The position numbers and the translations under genes were made by a program. Positions 34,077-42,820 of a stretch of 64,000 nt of DNA are shown here, one piece after another. Position 1 is the first letter of the stretch, and the number at the start of each line of letters is the position of its first letter. Below the pieces are notes generated by a model, which searched no databases, was not told where the DNA came from, and saw only the letters and a program-made list of their open reading frames with translations. The stretch is from Ornatilinea sp. (lineage in GTDB: Bacteria > Chloroflexota > Anaerolineae > Anaerolineales > Anaerolineaceae), in assembly GCA_018433975.1 (NCBI GenBank), contig JAHDQE010000064.1:1-64000 (forward strand), read 5' to 3'.

Positions 34077-34877
34077 TTATTCCTCTAAAAATATCTTCTT
34101 GACTCGCTCAAACACAACTTTTTCGTCTGTGGAAGGACGGAATTCCATTCCAATCAGGCCGTCATAGTTCAATTCCCTCAGCTTTTTGACAATGTTCGGG
34201 AAATTCAATTCTCCTGTGCCGGGTTCCTGACGGGTCGGAACATCTCCTACATGAAAAGTAGGATATAAATCCTGATACGCTTCCATCCCATACATGATAT
34301 TCCCGGCGGTGCGCTGCTGGTGGTAGCAGTCAAATGCCAGACGAAGTTGGGGGTGATTGATGTGCCGGATCCAGTGCGCGGCCAGGTCGTGGTCGTGAAC
34401 CAGAACGCCACCCTGGATGTGGAACTGATTTAATGCTTCCACCCATATCTCCACTTTGGTCTGTTCGACCAGTTTCATGATTTTCTCTGTCTGGTCGAGC
34501 AAATTGCTGTACTGTTCGGCTTCGGTGAAATTGTGGGAAAGGCGGCGAGTCCATTCTTTACCGTTGACAATATCGACCTGATTGGAGAAGATAAAGAGAT
34601 GTTCAACGCCGTATTTCTCGGCCATCTCCAGGCTTTCTGCCCAACTGCGGAGAGTCAATTCGTTATCAGCGGGGTCTGCCAGAGATCCCATCTGATCATC
34701 GAAAGTGGAATTGATCACACAGCCATTATTTTTGCATTCAGCCGAAAGTGCAGCCATATCCACCAAACGCCAGCACCAAACATCCAGACGTTTAACGCCC
34801 AGCTCTGCAAAGGCTTCTACGCGCTGCAACAGGGGGCGATCCGTAAACCAGAAATCAAGATATCCTGTAAATTCCAT
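34077..34877 (-). CDS. Sugar phosphate isomerase/epimerase, hydroxypyruvate-isomerase-like TIM barrel
   Basis: 266-aa AP-endonuclease-2-like TIM barrel. Metal ligands are visible as Glu in WVEALNQF, Asp and His in AFDCYHQQ, His in TFHVGDVP and Glu in GMEFRPS. These match the Hyi/OtnI and xylose-isomerase-like group. GGAGAA precedes ATG. It lies inside the operon between E1beta and E2, so its product is likely converted to the 2-oxoacid or acetoin-like substrate of that complex. That reading is inference from order; the enzyme class is well supported. Confidence 0.83.
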   Translation of the reverse strand: MEFTGYLDFWFTDRPLLQRVEAFAELGVKRLDVWCWRLVDMAALSAECKNNGCVINSTFDDQMGSLADPADNELTLRSWAESLEMAEKYGVEHLFIFSNQVDIVNGKEWTRRLSHNFTEAEQYSNLLDQTEKIMKLVEQTKVEIWVEALNQFHIQGGVLVHDHDLAAHWIRHINHPQLRLAFDCYHQQRTAGNIMYGMEAYQDLYPTFHVGDVPTRQEPGTGELNFPNIVKKLRELNYDGLIGMEFRPSTDEKVVFERVKKIFLEE

Positions 34878-34936
34878 GGTAGGTTCTCCAAATTCAATGC
34901 CTTAGAAAGGAGGGGTGTTTCCAGTAAACTCCCCGG

Positions 34937-34976
34937 AAAAAGGAATTGGAACCGATCCGAAAGGAATCAGTTCCAA
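34937..34976 (-). terminator. Imperfect hairpin with T-run after the E1beta gene
   Basis: Minus strand: TTGGAACTGATTCC pairs with GGATCGGTTCCAA (one bulge), followed by TTCCTTTTT. It overlaps the E1beta stop codon and lies before the isomerase gene, so it may reduce expression of the following genes. Confidence 0.5.
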
Positions 34977-35944
34977 TACGCTTTAACTGCCTGGATCACA
35001 TCTTCCACACCGGGCAGCACATCATTCTCTAAAATGGGACTGTAGGGAATGGGAACATTTTTAGCACCGACCCGATAAATAGGTCCATCCAGATATTCAA
35101 TGGCTTCTTCGGCCAGCATTGCAGCTATTTCTGCTCCCGGGCCGGCACGTTTGTGGGCTTCATAGGCAATCACTGCCCGGCTGGTTTTTGCCACGGACTG
35201 GATAATTGTATCTTTGTCGAGCGGAACCAGGGTGCGTGGGTCAATCACCTCGCAGCTGATCCCTTCCTGGGCGAGCTGGTCGGCTGCCTGCAGGGATTTC
35301 TTAACCATTTCACCGATAGCGATAATGGTGACATCGCTTCCCTCACGGGCGATCCGTGCTTCTCCAAAGGGGATCACAAAGTTATCGTCTTCCGGGACAG
35401 GGCCTTTATCGCCATATAGTAATTTATGTTCGAAGAATATGACCGGATCTTCGCCCCGAATTGCGGTTTTAAGCAGTCCTTTTGCGTCCGCCGGAGTAGA
35501 AGGAACCACGATTTTCAGACCGGGAATATTCATAAACCAGGATTCCGCGCTCTGGGAATGCTGTGCTGCAGAAGAGCCGGGAGCGCCGGTCATCACCCGA
35601 ATAGTGAGGGGAACCTGGGCTTTGCCACCGCTCATGAAACGGGCCTTTGCGACCTGGTTGACAATCTGGTCGCCGGCGCACATCATGAAATCGGCGAACA
35701 TGATCTCTACGATGGGGCGCATTCCCACCATGGCAGCCCCGAGACCGGCGCCGATAAACCCATTTTCACTGATGGGCGTATCGCGGACGCGTTCTTCGCC
35801 AAACTCTTTCAACATTCCTGCCGAGACACCCCACACACCGCTAAAGGTGCCGACATCTTCACCCATCAAGAATACGGTAGAATCTTTCCGCATTTCCTCG
35901 GACATTGCTTCTCGAATTGCTTCGCTGTAAGAAATTTCTCGCAT
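34967..35944 (-). CDS. 2-oxoacid dehydrogenase E1 component, beta subunit
   Basis: 325-aa transketolase-like pyrimidine-binding plus C-terminal domain. It opens with ISYSEAIREAMSEEM, continues GEDVGTFSGVWGVS, and has DTPISENGFIGAGLGAA with the TPP-binding Glu, then the conserved RVMTGAP and HSQSAESWF loop as in AcoB/PdhB proteins. AGAAGG precedes ATG. It pairs with the E1alpha gene 56 nt upstream. The complex decarboxylates a 2-oxoacid or cleaves acetoin and transfers the acyl group to E2. Confidence 0.93.
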   Translation of the reverse strand: MREISYSEAIREAMSEEMRKDSTVFLMGEDVGTFSGVWGVSAGMLKEFGEERVRDTPISENGFIGAGLGAAMVGMRPIVEIMFADFMMCAGDQIVNQVAKARFMSGGKAQVPLTIRVMTGAPGSSAAQHSQSAESWFMNIPGLKIVVPSTPADAKGLLKTAIRGEDPVIFFEHKLLYGDKGPVPEDDNFVIPFGEARIAREGSDVTIIAIGEMVKKSLQAADQLAQEGISCEVIDPRTLVPLDKDTIIQSVAKTSRAVIAYEAHKRAGPGAEIAAMLAEEAIEYLDGPIYRVGAKNVPIPYSPILENDVLPGVEDVIQAVKAYWN

Positions 35945-36000
35945 AATTTGACCTTCTTGTTCGTAGATTATCGAAAATTGGGATTCTTGTCGTGCCGACT

Positions 36001-37002
36001 TTAGAAAACCAATCCGTTGTGGTTATCTCCATACACCCCGGCCAATGCTTCTTCAGGTTGGGGCATGGGCGCAGCCTTTGCGAATTGAACAGCCTCTTCC
36101 AACTCTTTCTGGACGGAGGCTTCTACGGCCTGAATTTCTTCTTCGGAGAATTTGCCGGAATCCAGGAGGGCTTTTCTGAAGGTCGGAATGGGGTCGCGCT
36201 TTTTCCATTCTTCCATCTCACCGGGTTTGCGATAGACTTGAGGGTCTCCCTCATAGTGCCCGCGGAACCGGTATGTTTTCGCTTCGACCAAAGTGGATCC
36301 ATTTCCACTCAATGCGCGTTGTTTTGCCTCTGAAACAGCTTCGTAAACCGCGATGACATTGTTCCCGTCAATACAAATTCCGGGGAAACCATAACCCTCC
36401 GCACGTTTAGAAATATCGCTGATACCGGCAGCCTTTGAGAGCGGCGTGCCCTCACCATACAGGTTGTTTTCACAGAAGAATATAACCGGCAGTTTCCAGG
36501 CGCCTGCGAGATTAGCGGCTTCATGGAAAGAGCCTTCGTTTGAAGCGCCATCTCCGAAGAAAGCGAGAGCCACTTTGGGCTCTTTGCGCATTGAGAATGC
36601 CAGTCCGGCTCCAACCGCAGAAGGTATTCCACCGCCGACGATCCCATTGGCTCCTAAAATTCCCAGGTCAAAGTCGGAGAGGTGGAGAGAACCCCCGCGT
36701 CCCAGGCAATACCCTGTTGAACGAGCCATTAATTCTGCCATCATGTATTTTGGATCGCCACCTTTTGCTAACAGATGGCCGTGTCCGCGATGCGTGCTGG
36801 TGATGACATCTTCATTACTTAATGCGGCACAGGCTCCCACCGAAGTTGCCTCTTCTCCCACACAGGAGTGGATGAAACCGGGGATGAACCCCTGCCGCCG
36901 TTCTTCAATGGCGCGGAGTTCAAACTCACGCACCAGAACCATACGACGATAAAGCTTTTGTAAGAATTCGTTGGTGTAATTGGATTGATTGGATTTGCCC
37001 AT
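36001..37002 (-). CDS. 2-oxoacid dehydrogenase E1 component, alpha subunit
   Basis: 333-aa TPP enzyme subunit. The TPP/Mg motif GDGASNEGSFHEAANLAG with FCENNLYGEGTP is complete; the start YRRMVLVREFELRAIEE is the usual one. A TTG 18 codons upstream opens a longer frame (to 37056); ATG at 37002 fits the family length better although its ribosome site is weak. It is the first structural gene after the regulator at 37181, which probably heads the transcript. AcoA/PdhA-like; acetoin and pyruvate enzymes cannot be separated here. Confidence 0.9.
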   Translation of the reverse strand: MGKSNQSNYTNEFLQKLYRRMVLVREFELRAIEERRQGFIPGFIHSCVGEEATSVGACAALSNEDVITSTHRGHGHLLAKGGDPKYMMAELMARSTGYCLGRGGSLHLSDFDLGILGANGIVGGGIPSAVGAGLAFSMRKEPKVALAFFGDGASNEGSFHEAANLAGAWKLPVIFFCENNLYGEGTPLSKAAGISDISKRAEGYGFPGICIDGNNVIAVYEAVSEAKQRALSGNGSTLVEAKTYRFRGHYEGDPQVYRKPGEMEEWKKRDPIPTFRKALLDSGKFSEEEIQAVEASVQKELEEAVQFAKAAPMPQPEEALAGVYGDNHNGLVF

Positions 37003-37180
37003 AGTTGAAATACTCGCTTTTTTTGAGATTTGGGATTTGGAATGAATTATGCCCAATGTACCTGTGTATTAAAGCCCAGTTAAGATAAAAAGAATAGTGG
37101 AAACGGGATACCTATTCCTGTTTTGATGTTTTTACGAGATTGAATTTATTCCATGCATTGTCGGGAATACTCTCAAAAAT

Positions 37181-37798
37181 TCATAAGACCGGAGGAGTGA
37201 TGACTGCAATCCAGACGGCGTTTTCGGATTGGGATGCGCAGGCTAATCTTTGAAGAGACTTTCCCTCAAAATAAATTGAATCTCCGGGATATAGGGTATG
37301 CTGGCCTGTGATCAGGTCAACGGTGAGTGCCCCGGAAATCACGTAAATGAATTCTTCCGTAGGCTCGCGCAGAGGACGCGCTAATTTTGCGGCCCCTGGT
37401 TGAAGGCGCTCATATATGGCCTCCATTTTTCGATTGAGGTCTTTTGTAAGGAGTTCATAAGAGACACCGGAAGCCGGCAGGGTTAATTTTGGCCGGTTTT
37501 CAAGTTCCACCACCGGGGTATATTCTTGAGGCAAGGAATCGTCCCGTACTGGTTTGGATCCGTTTGAGCCGATTGAGATGTTTTTGTTGTTGTTTGGGGG
37601 GAGAAAATAGAGAATAGAAACATTCAACTGTCTGGCCAACCGCTGCAGCGAATCCACAGACACGTTTACCTTGCCTCTTTCAAGCTGGCTGATGAATGAA
37701 GCGGAAAGATCCGCTCTTCTTGCCAGCTCACGGATTGAGAAACCTAACTCAACTCGTCTTTGATGAACACGTTCGCCGATTTCTGAACCAGAAGACAT
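37181..37798 (-). CDS. XRE-family regulator with C-terminal cupin domain (paralog 4)
   Basis: 205-aa protein: HTH_3 at about residues 5-60 (SIRELARRADLSASFISQLERGK), linker rich in Asn/Ser, cupin at about 110-203 with RPLREPTEEFIYVISGAL, ending VITPPVL. It precedes the E1/E2 operon in the same direction (about 180 nt to E1alpha) and stands divergent from the UbiD operon; its promoter shares the ACTTGAC -35 context with paralog 1. It probably controls the dehydrogenase operon and perhaps the divergent one. Confidence 0.87.
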   Translation of the reverse strand: MSSGSEIGERVHQRRVELGFSIRELARRADLSASFISQLERGKVNVSVDSLQRLARQLNVSILYFLPPNNNKNISIGSNGSKPVRDDSLPQEYTPVVELENRPKLTLPASGVSYELLTKDLNRKMEAIYERLQPGAAKLARPLREPTEEFIYVISGALTVDLITGQHTLYPGDSIYFEGKSLQRLACASQSENAVWIAVITPPVL

Positions 37799-37892
37799 TG
37801 TGAGGTAATCCTTTTTTGAGGCTGATCAATATGGGAAAAGGTTGTTTGTGTTGATATCCTTAATGTAAAAAAAGTAAATCTGACTGTTAATT

Positions 37893-37921
37893 ATAGTACA
37901 CAACATATCCCTTTAAGTCAA
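37893..37921 (-). promoter_or_regulatory. Promoter of regulator paralog 4 / E1-E2 operon
   Basis: Minus strand TTGACT (37916-37921), 17 nt, TACTAT (37893-37898). The -35 lies in ACTTGACTTAAAGG, similar to ACTTGACACAAGG at the first regulator's promoter. An overlapping TATAAT (37890-37895) has a 20-nt spacer and is less likely. Confidence 0.55.
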
Positions 37922-37958
37922 GTAAAAATTAACAAATCTCAGTAATGGGAAGTCTAGC

Positions 37959-37986
37959 TTGACAATTCTTAAAACTAATATACAAT
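37959..37986 (+). promoter_or_regulatory. Promoter of the UbiD operon
   Basis: TTGACA (37959-37964), 16 nt, TACAAT (37981-37986), about 107 nt upstream of ATG 38100. It stands only 37 nt from the divergent promoter of regulator paralog 4, so both may be co-regulated. Confidence 0.7.
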
Positions 37987-38099
37987 TTAATCAGGTAAAA
38001 TACGCAGTGAATTCATGCCTGCTTTTCGGCTTATGAAGAACTGCTGTTATTATCGATATGGAAGTTGGGGGGGATATCATCAAAAAATTTGGAGGAATA

Positions 38100-39446
38100 A
38101 TGGGTCAGATCCACGATCTTCGCAGTTATCTTGAGGTAATCAAAAAAGCCGGACAACTCAATGAAATTAAAAAACCAGTGAATCTGGTTCACGAGCTTGC
38201 TAATATTACTGCGACGATTGCCCGACAGGGCCGCGGTGCTGCTTTATTTGCCAACCCCATCGGAACGCAGTGGCCGGTATTTGGCGGCGCTGTTTCCAGC
38301 TCTGCTCTGGCAGCACTTGCGCTGGAATGTGAATTGAAGGACCTGACCCAAAAGATGGAAACGGTCCTGGACCCGGCTTCTGCCGTTCCCACCCAAAGGG
38401 TTGTGGAAGCAGCCTGGAAACAGAATGTGACTACCGGGGATGATGTGGATTTGAACCGGTTACCCATCCCAACCCATGGGCTGCATGACGGAGGCCCCTT
38501 CATTACCGGCGGCATTACACTGACCAAAGACCCGGTAAGCGGACGGGGTAATCTTTCTTATAACCGCATGCAGGTGCTTGGGCCGCATACCTTAGGTTTT
38601 AATGTTAATGAATGGCGTCATGTCATGCAGTTTTATAAAGTCCAGGAAGCAAAAGGCGAACCTTTGCAGGTCGCTGTAGCGATCGGTGTGGATCCGGCGA
38701 TCAGCATTGCGGCCGGGGCACGGTATGATGATGATGAACTGTTGATTGCAGGAGCGATCCGCGGGAAGGGAATTCCGGTTTGCAAAGGGGTGACGGTGGA
38801 TATCGACATCCCGGCAGATGCAGAGATTGTTATAGAAGGCTACCTTCCGCCGCAGGAGAGAAGAAAAGAAGGCCCGCTGGCGGAGTTTCATGGGTTTTAT
38901 GGTGAGCTGTGGAACAGTCCGGTGTTTCATGTGACGGCGATTTGCTACCGGAACAACCCAATTTTCCAGACCATTGTACCGGGCGAGTTTGAGCATATTT
39001 ATATTGGCAATGTACTGCCGCGTGAGCCGCTCCTGATGCGCTTTGTGAGTCATGTCAGTAAAAACATTACCGGGCTGCATATTCCCCCTTACGGGAACGG
39101 ATTCGCGGCGATTGTTCAACTGGAAAAGAGCAACCCGGGAGAACCGAAAAATGTGGCCATGGCCGCGTTTACAGCGCATGTCAATATCGCTAAGGTTATT
39201 GTAGTAGACCCGGATGTGAATATTTATGATCCGGCGGATGTTATGTGGGCGCTGATCAATCGGGTGGATTGGAGCCAGGATATATTTATGGTGCCCGGTT
39301 CACAGGGACATGAAATGGACCCCACTGCGGATGAACGCGGGGTTCAGACCAAATTGGGAATCGATGCTACCAACAAGCCGGAACGGCGCGATTATGGTGA
39401 GCGGATTCGATACCCTGAAGTGGATTTGAGTGATTATTTGTCGTAA
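38100..39446 (+). CDS. UbiD-family (prenyl-FMN) decarboxylase
   Basis: 448-aa UbiD-like enzyme that uses prenylated FMN for reversible decarboxylation of an unsaturated or aromatic acid. Characteristic segments are LSYNRMQVLGPHTLGFNV, the AIRGKGIPVCKG strand, and AEIVIEGYLPP with EGPLAEFHGFYG carrying the catalytic Glu residues. ATG at 38100 with GGAGG was chosen over a frame opening at 38058. A UbiX-like cofactor synthase is encoded two genes downstream, supporting the assignment. The natural substrate is unknown; the catabolic neighbourhood argues against ubiquinone synthesis. Confidence 0.9.
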   Translation: MGQIHDLRSYLEVIKKAGQLNEIKKPVNLVHELANITATIARQGRGAALFANPIGTQWPVFGGAVSSSALAALALECELKDLTQKMETVLDPASAVPTQRVVEAAWKQNVTTGDDVDLNRLPIPTHGLHDGGPFITGGITLTKDPVSGRGNLSYNRMQVLGPHTLGFNVNEWRHVMQFYKVQEAKGEPLQVAVAIGVDPAISIAAGARYDDDELLIAGAIRGKGIPVCKGVTVDIDIPADAEIVIEGYLPPQERRKEGPLAEFHGFYGELWNSPVFHVTAICYRNNPIFQTIVPGEFEHIYIGNVLPREPLLMRFVSHVSKNITGLHIPPYGNGFAAIVQLEKSNPGEPKNVAMAAFTAHVNIAKVIVVDPDVNIYDPADVMWALINRVDWSQDIFMVPGSQGHEMDPTADERGVQTKLGIDATNKPERRDYGERIRYPEVDLSDYLS

Positions 39447-39521
39447 TGGTTGGTGGTTTTTCAGGCATTGTTTTGAAAAAAATTTTTTAGTTCGGTCGGC
39501 CCAGATTGGAGGATGGTTCGT

Positions 39522-40541
39522 ATGTCTCAACGTATGGCACTTTACATGCAAGATAAGCACAACATTGGTTATGAGCTGGAAATAGCGAAATATGCTGAAG
39601 AGCGTGGTTTCAGCGAAATATGGCAGGCAGATACCCGCCTGGCAAGAGATTGTATTGTGATGATGAGCGCTTTTCTGACCCACACCAAACGCCTGCGGAT
39701 TGGTTCGGGGGTGCTGCCCATTTGGACGCGCAACCCGGCAGTGATTGCGGCTTCCTGGTCAACCATGTGGGAGCTGGGCGGAAAAGTGGATGGCAGAGGC
39801 CGGGTAATGTTGGGAATTGGTGCCTGGTGGGAACCGATCGCAGGGCGGGTTGGTGTCAACCGCCAAAAACCGCTCAAGGCAATGCGTGAGCATGTAGAAG
39901 CCATAAAGCAGCTTTTCACCATGGAAGAAGTGACTTACCAGGGAGAATTTGTCCATCTGGATCGAATTCGCCTGGATGTGGCATTTGGAGATACCTCTCC
40001 CAGAGATATTCCCATCTATATTGGCGCAACAGGACCCAAGATGTTGGAAATGGCCGGCGAGATTTGTGACGGCGTTGTGTTAAACTACGTAGTTTCTGTG
40101 GATTACATCCGGAATGCGGTTAAATTGGTAGAAGATGGCGCGAAAAAAGCCGGAAAAACGCTGGCAGATGTAGACCGCCCTGAACTTCTGGTCTGCTGTC
40201 TTTCGGATGAACACCCTGAACAAGCCATGGCCGAAGCGAAGAAAGTTGCAGCTTATTATTTCGCGACCGAACCGCACATTATGAAAGCCAGCGGTGTAAG
40301 CAATGAGCTGCTTGAAAAAGTGCAATCGATTATGGGCTGGCCGGCAACCGAAGAAGAATATATTAAAGCCAGCAAAGTGATCCCGGATGAGGTTGTACGA
40401 AATATTATGGCAGTGGGCACCACAAAAGAATGCCAGGATAAAGTGAAAGAGTATATTGACGCTGGTGTAACCTGCCCAATTCTTTATCCCATGATGGATG
40501 ACATCAAACCGGTTGTGGATGCTTTTGCAGATTGGAATTAG
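39522..40541 (+). CDS. Luciferase-like (LLM) flavin- or F420-dependent oxidoreductase
   Basis: 339-aa TIM-barrel LLM protein. [29 protein letters not shown] and [16 protein letters not shown] resemble the F420-dependent methylene-H4MPT reductase (Mer)-like branch. [20 protein letters not shown] closes the cofactor site. Two ATGs are present; 39522 stands 9 nt after GGAGG, whereas 39513 touches it, so 39522 was chosen. Placed between UbiD and UbiX, it may reduce or oxidise the UbiD product. FMN and F420 cannot be told apart from sequence alone. Confidence 0.82.
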   Translation: MSQRMALYMQDKHNIGYELEIAKYAEERGFSEIWQADTRLARDCIVMMSAFLTHTKRLRIGSGVLPIWTRNPAVIAASWSTMWELGGKVDGRGRVMLGIGAWWEPIAGRVGVNRQKPLKAMREHVEAIKQLFTMEEVTYQGEFVHLDRIRLDVAFGDTSPRDIPIYIGATGPKMLEMAGEICDGVVLNYVVSVDYIRNAVKLVEDGAKKAGKTLADVDRPELLVCCLSDEHPEQAMAEAKKVAAYYFATEPHIMKASGVSNELLEKVQSIMGWPATEEEYIKASKVIPDEVVRNIMAVGTTKECQDKVKEYIDAGVTCPILYPMMDDIKPVVDAFADWN

Positions 40542-40588
40542 CAGTTCCTGTTTTCTATGACAGCCTGGAAAAAATGAGCGCGTGAATT

Positions 40589-41170
40589 GTGACTGAGAAT
40601 TTGAATGCCAAGCGAATCGTTGTGGGTATCACCGGCGCCAGCGGTGTGGTGTATGGCATCCGCGCTCTGGAACTGCTGAAAGCGGCCGGTTTTGAAACCC
40701 ACCTGGTGCTCAGTCCGGCAGCTTATATTACTATTTCTCAAGAAACTCAGTGGGATCCTAAAGATATTCTGGCGCTTGCGGATTTTCATTATTCTTCCAA
40801 AAACATTGGGGCAACAATTGCTTCAGGATCATTTTTGACCCATGGAATGATTGTTGCTCCGTGTTCCATTAAAACACTTTCTTCCATTGCAAATTCTTAC
40901 ACGGATAATCTGATTGCGCGGGCCGCGGATGTCACCTTAAAGGAAGGGAGGCCGCTGCTTTTGGCCGTGCGGGAAGCTCCCTTCCATCGAGGGCATCTGC
41001 GTTTGATGAGTCTCGCTGCTGAAGCCGGAGCGATCATTTTCCCGCCTATTCCTTACTTTTATGGGAAAGCGCAAACTCTGGATGAAATGATCACCGGCAC
41101 GGTTGGCCGGATGCTGGCACGGATCGGCATTCCAAATCAGGATTACACCCGCTGGCAGGGATTGAAATAA
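40589..41170 (+). CDS. ubiX: UbiX-like flavin prenyltransferase
   Basis: 193-aa flavoprotein that makes prenylated FMN from FMN and dimethylallyl phosphate for UbiD enzymes. GITGASGVVYGIRALE binds the flavin; APCSIKTLSSIANSYTDNLIARAADV and LAVREAPFHRGHLRLM are the standard UbiX/Pad1 segments. GTG start. It is 47 nt after the LLM gene, in one transcript with the UbiD-like gene it presumably serves. Confidence 0.93.
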   Translation: MTENLNAKRIVVGITGASGVVYGIRALELLKAAGFETHLVLSPAAYITISQETQWDPKDILALADFHYSSKNIGATIASGSFLTHGMIVAPCSIKTLSSIANSYTDNLIARAADVTLKEGRPLLLAVREAPFHRGHLRLMSLAAEAGAIIFPPIPYFYGKAQTLDEMITGTVGRMLARIGIPNQDYTRWQGLK

Positions 41171-41284
41171 AGCATTTTTATAACTGCCGGGGTGGGTTTA
41201 TTTTTCTTTGCAATACAGAATCAGAATTTGCCATTCTTTTGAAGTAACTTTACCAGAAAACAAAAAAGCATAGAGGAAATCCGA

Positions 41285-42139
41285 ATGGCTGTTTATGTGG
41301 GTCTGGATATTGGGGGAACCAAGTTTATGGTTGCTTCCGCCGATGAGTCCGGCCATTTGCTGGCGCGTACTTTAGAATCTACCCCGATTGGCCTGGAAGA
41401 CGGCCTGAATTTATTGGATTTGATGATCCATCAGGTTGCGGGACGTGAAAAAATTCTGGGAATGGGTGCAGCAGTTGGGGGCCCCCTGGATTGGCAGACG
41501 GGTGTAGTATCTCCGCTCCACCAGCCGCAGTGGCGAGAAGTTCCTTTAAAGGCCAGAATGGAAGCCCGGTATAACTGCCCTTTCTGGGTTGATGTCGATA
41601 CCAATGTAGCTGCTTTCGGGGAATACTTCAAAGGCGGTTTTCAAGCTGACCGGATGTTGTATATGACCCTTTCGACGGGAATTGGGGGAGGATTCCTGAT
41701 CGATGGGAAAATCTACCGGGGTGCAAATGGAGCACACCCCGAAGTAGGGCATCAATCGATTCCGTATCGCTGTATGAACCCGGCGGGTTTATGGTGTGAC
41801 TGCGGCGTTCCGGATTGTCTTGAAGCACTGGTGTCCGGTACCGGCATCCGGCGAATTTATGGAAAGCCCGCCGAAGAACTGAACGCTGAAGAGTGGTCCG
41901 AAGTGGGCTACAACCTGGGGCAAGGATTGCGGAATATCGCAGCGATTTACACCCCCGATCTGATTGTGCTGGGAGGGGGTGTGGCAACCGGTGCGGGTGA
42001 TAAACTTTTGCTCCCGGCTCAAAAGACAATGGAAGAAAATTTGCGTTTGGTGCCTGCTCCAATGCTCCGGCTCAGCAAGCTGGGATATGATACGGCATTG
42101 ATGGGGGCTCTGGTCATTGCGCAGCACGGTATTCATTGA
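41285..42139 (+). CDS. ROK-family sugar kinase
   Basis: 284-aa ROK kinase. Phosphate loop DIGGTKFMVAS, MTLSTGIGGGFLIDG, HPEVGHQSI and the zinc motif CDCGVPDCLEAL are intact, so it should be an active kinase of a hexose or N-acyl hexosamine. There is no N-terminal HTH, so it is an enzyme rather than a NagC-type repressor. AGAGG precedes ATG. It is part of the UbiD-to-hydroxyacid dehydrogenase run and may be read from the same promoter. Confidence 0.88.
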   Translation: MAVYVGLDIGGTKFMVASADESGHLLARTLESTPIGLEDGLNLLDLMIHQVAGREKILGMGAAVGGPLDWQTGVVSPLHQPQWREVPLKARMEARYNCPFWVDVDTNVAAFGEYFKGGFQADRMLYMTLSTGIGGGFLIDGKIYRGANGAHPEVGHQSIPYRCMNPAGLWCDCGVPDCLEALVSGTGIRRIYGKPAEELNAEEWSEVGYNLGQGLRNIAAIYTPDLIVLGGGVATGAGDKLLLPAQKTMEENLRLVPAPMLRLSKLGYDTALMGALVIAQHGIH

Positions 42140-42260
42140 TCCGCTGCATAGGTTTCACCCCCGCGGTGAGCTGCACGGTGTGACGGGAGTATAATAACCC
42201 TAATTTTTATATCGGGGCGAATACCTCGCCAGAGCCTTAATAAATCAGAAAGAAGAAAAA

Positions 42261-42752
42261 ATGGTACACCAAATATACCTTGCTTTGGGAACTAATCTGG
42301 GGGACCGTGTCGCAAATTTAAACGAGGCGGTTGAGACAATCAGCTCTAAAGTGCTCACACTCCGCCGTTCACCGATTTACGAAACAGATCCGGTTGGTTA
42401 CCTTGATCAGGGACAATTCTTGAATCAGGTGATTTATGCTGAAACCGATCTGTCCCCGGTTGACTTGCTGGATTTCCTTAAAGCTTCTGAACGAAAAATC
42501 GGACGAACGCCAACCTTTCGGGATGGTCCCCGAAAAATTGATATCGATATCCTGTTTTATGATGATTTGATCCTGGATTTACCCGATTTACATATTCCAC
42601 ATGCCCGCATGCAAGATCGGGCTTTTGTTCTGGCTCCACTGGCGGATTTGGATGCGGAGTTTGTTCATCCAAAATTTGGTAAGAAAGTATCCGAACTGTT
42701 AGCCGGAGTGGATCGATCCGGGGTAAAACTTTACCAGCCGGATATGGTTTGA
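42261..42752 (+). CDS. folK: 6-hydroxymethyl-7,8-dihydropterin pyrophosphokinase
   Basis: 163-aa HPPK that transfers pyrophosphate from ATP to 6-hydroxymethyl-dihydropterin in folate synthesis. LALGTNLGDR is the N-terminal signature and RDGPRKIDIDILFYDD the catalytic motif with Asp ligands for Mg; LHIPHARMQDRAFVL is also conserved. Length is typical and there is no fusion to FolB or FolP. A TATAAT at 42190 lies upstream without a good -35 box. It is the only folate gene here, in an otherwise catabolic region, although three pteridine-reductase-like SDRs are nearby. Confidence 0.95.
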   Translation: MVHQIYLALGTNLGDRVANLNEAVETISSKVLTLRRSPIYETDPVGYLDQGQFLNQVIYAETDLSPVDLLDFLKASERKIGRTPTFRDGPRKIDIDILFYDDLILDLPDLHIPHARMQDRAFVLAPLADLDAEFVHPKFGKKVSELLAGVDRSGVKLYQPDMV

Positions 42753-42820
42753 AAATTTATAGTCTAAGCACTTAGAAAAGAGCGGGTTTAAATTTAAGCG
42801 GACGAATCAGGAGAGATACC

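Noticed and set aside
42190..42195. Perfect TATAAT before folK
   Set aside because: No acceptable -35 box at 16-18 nt; not listed as a promoter.
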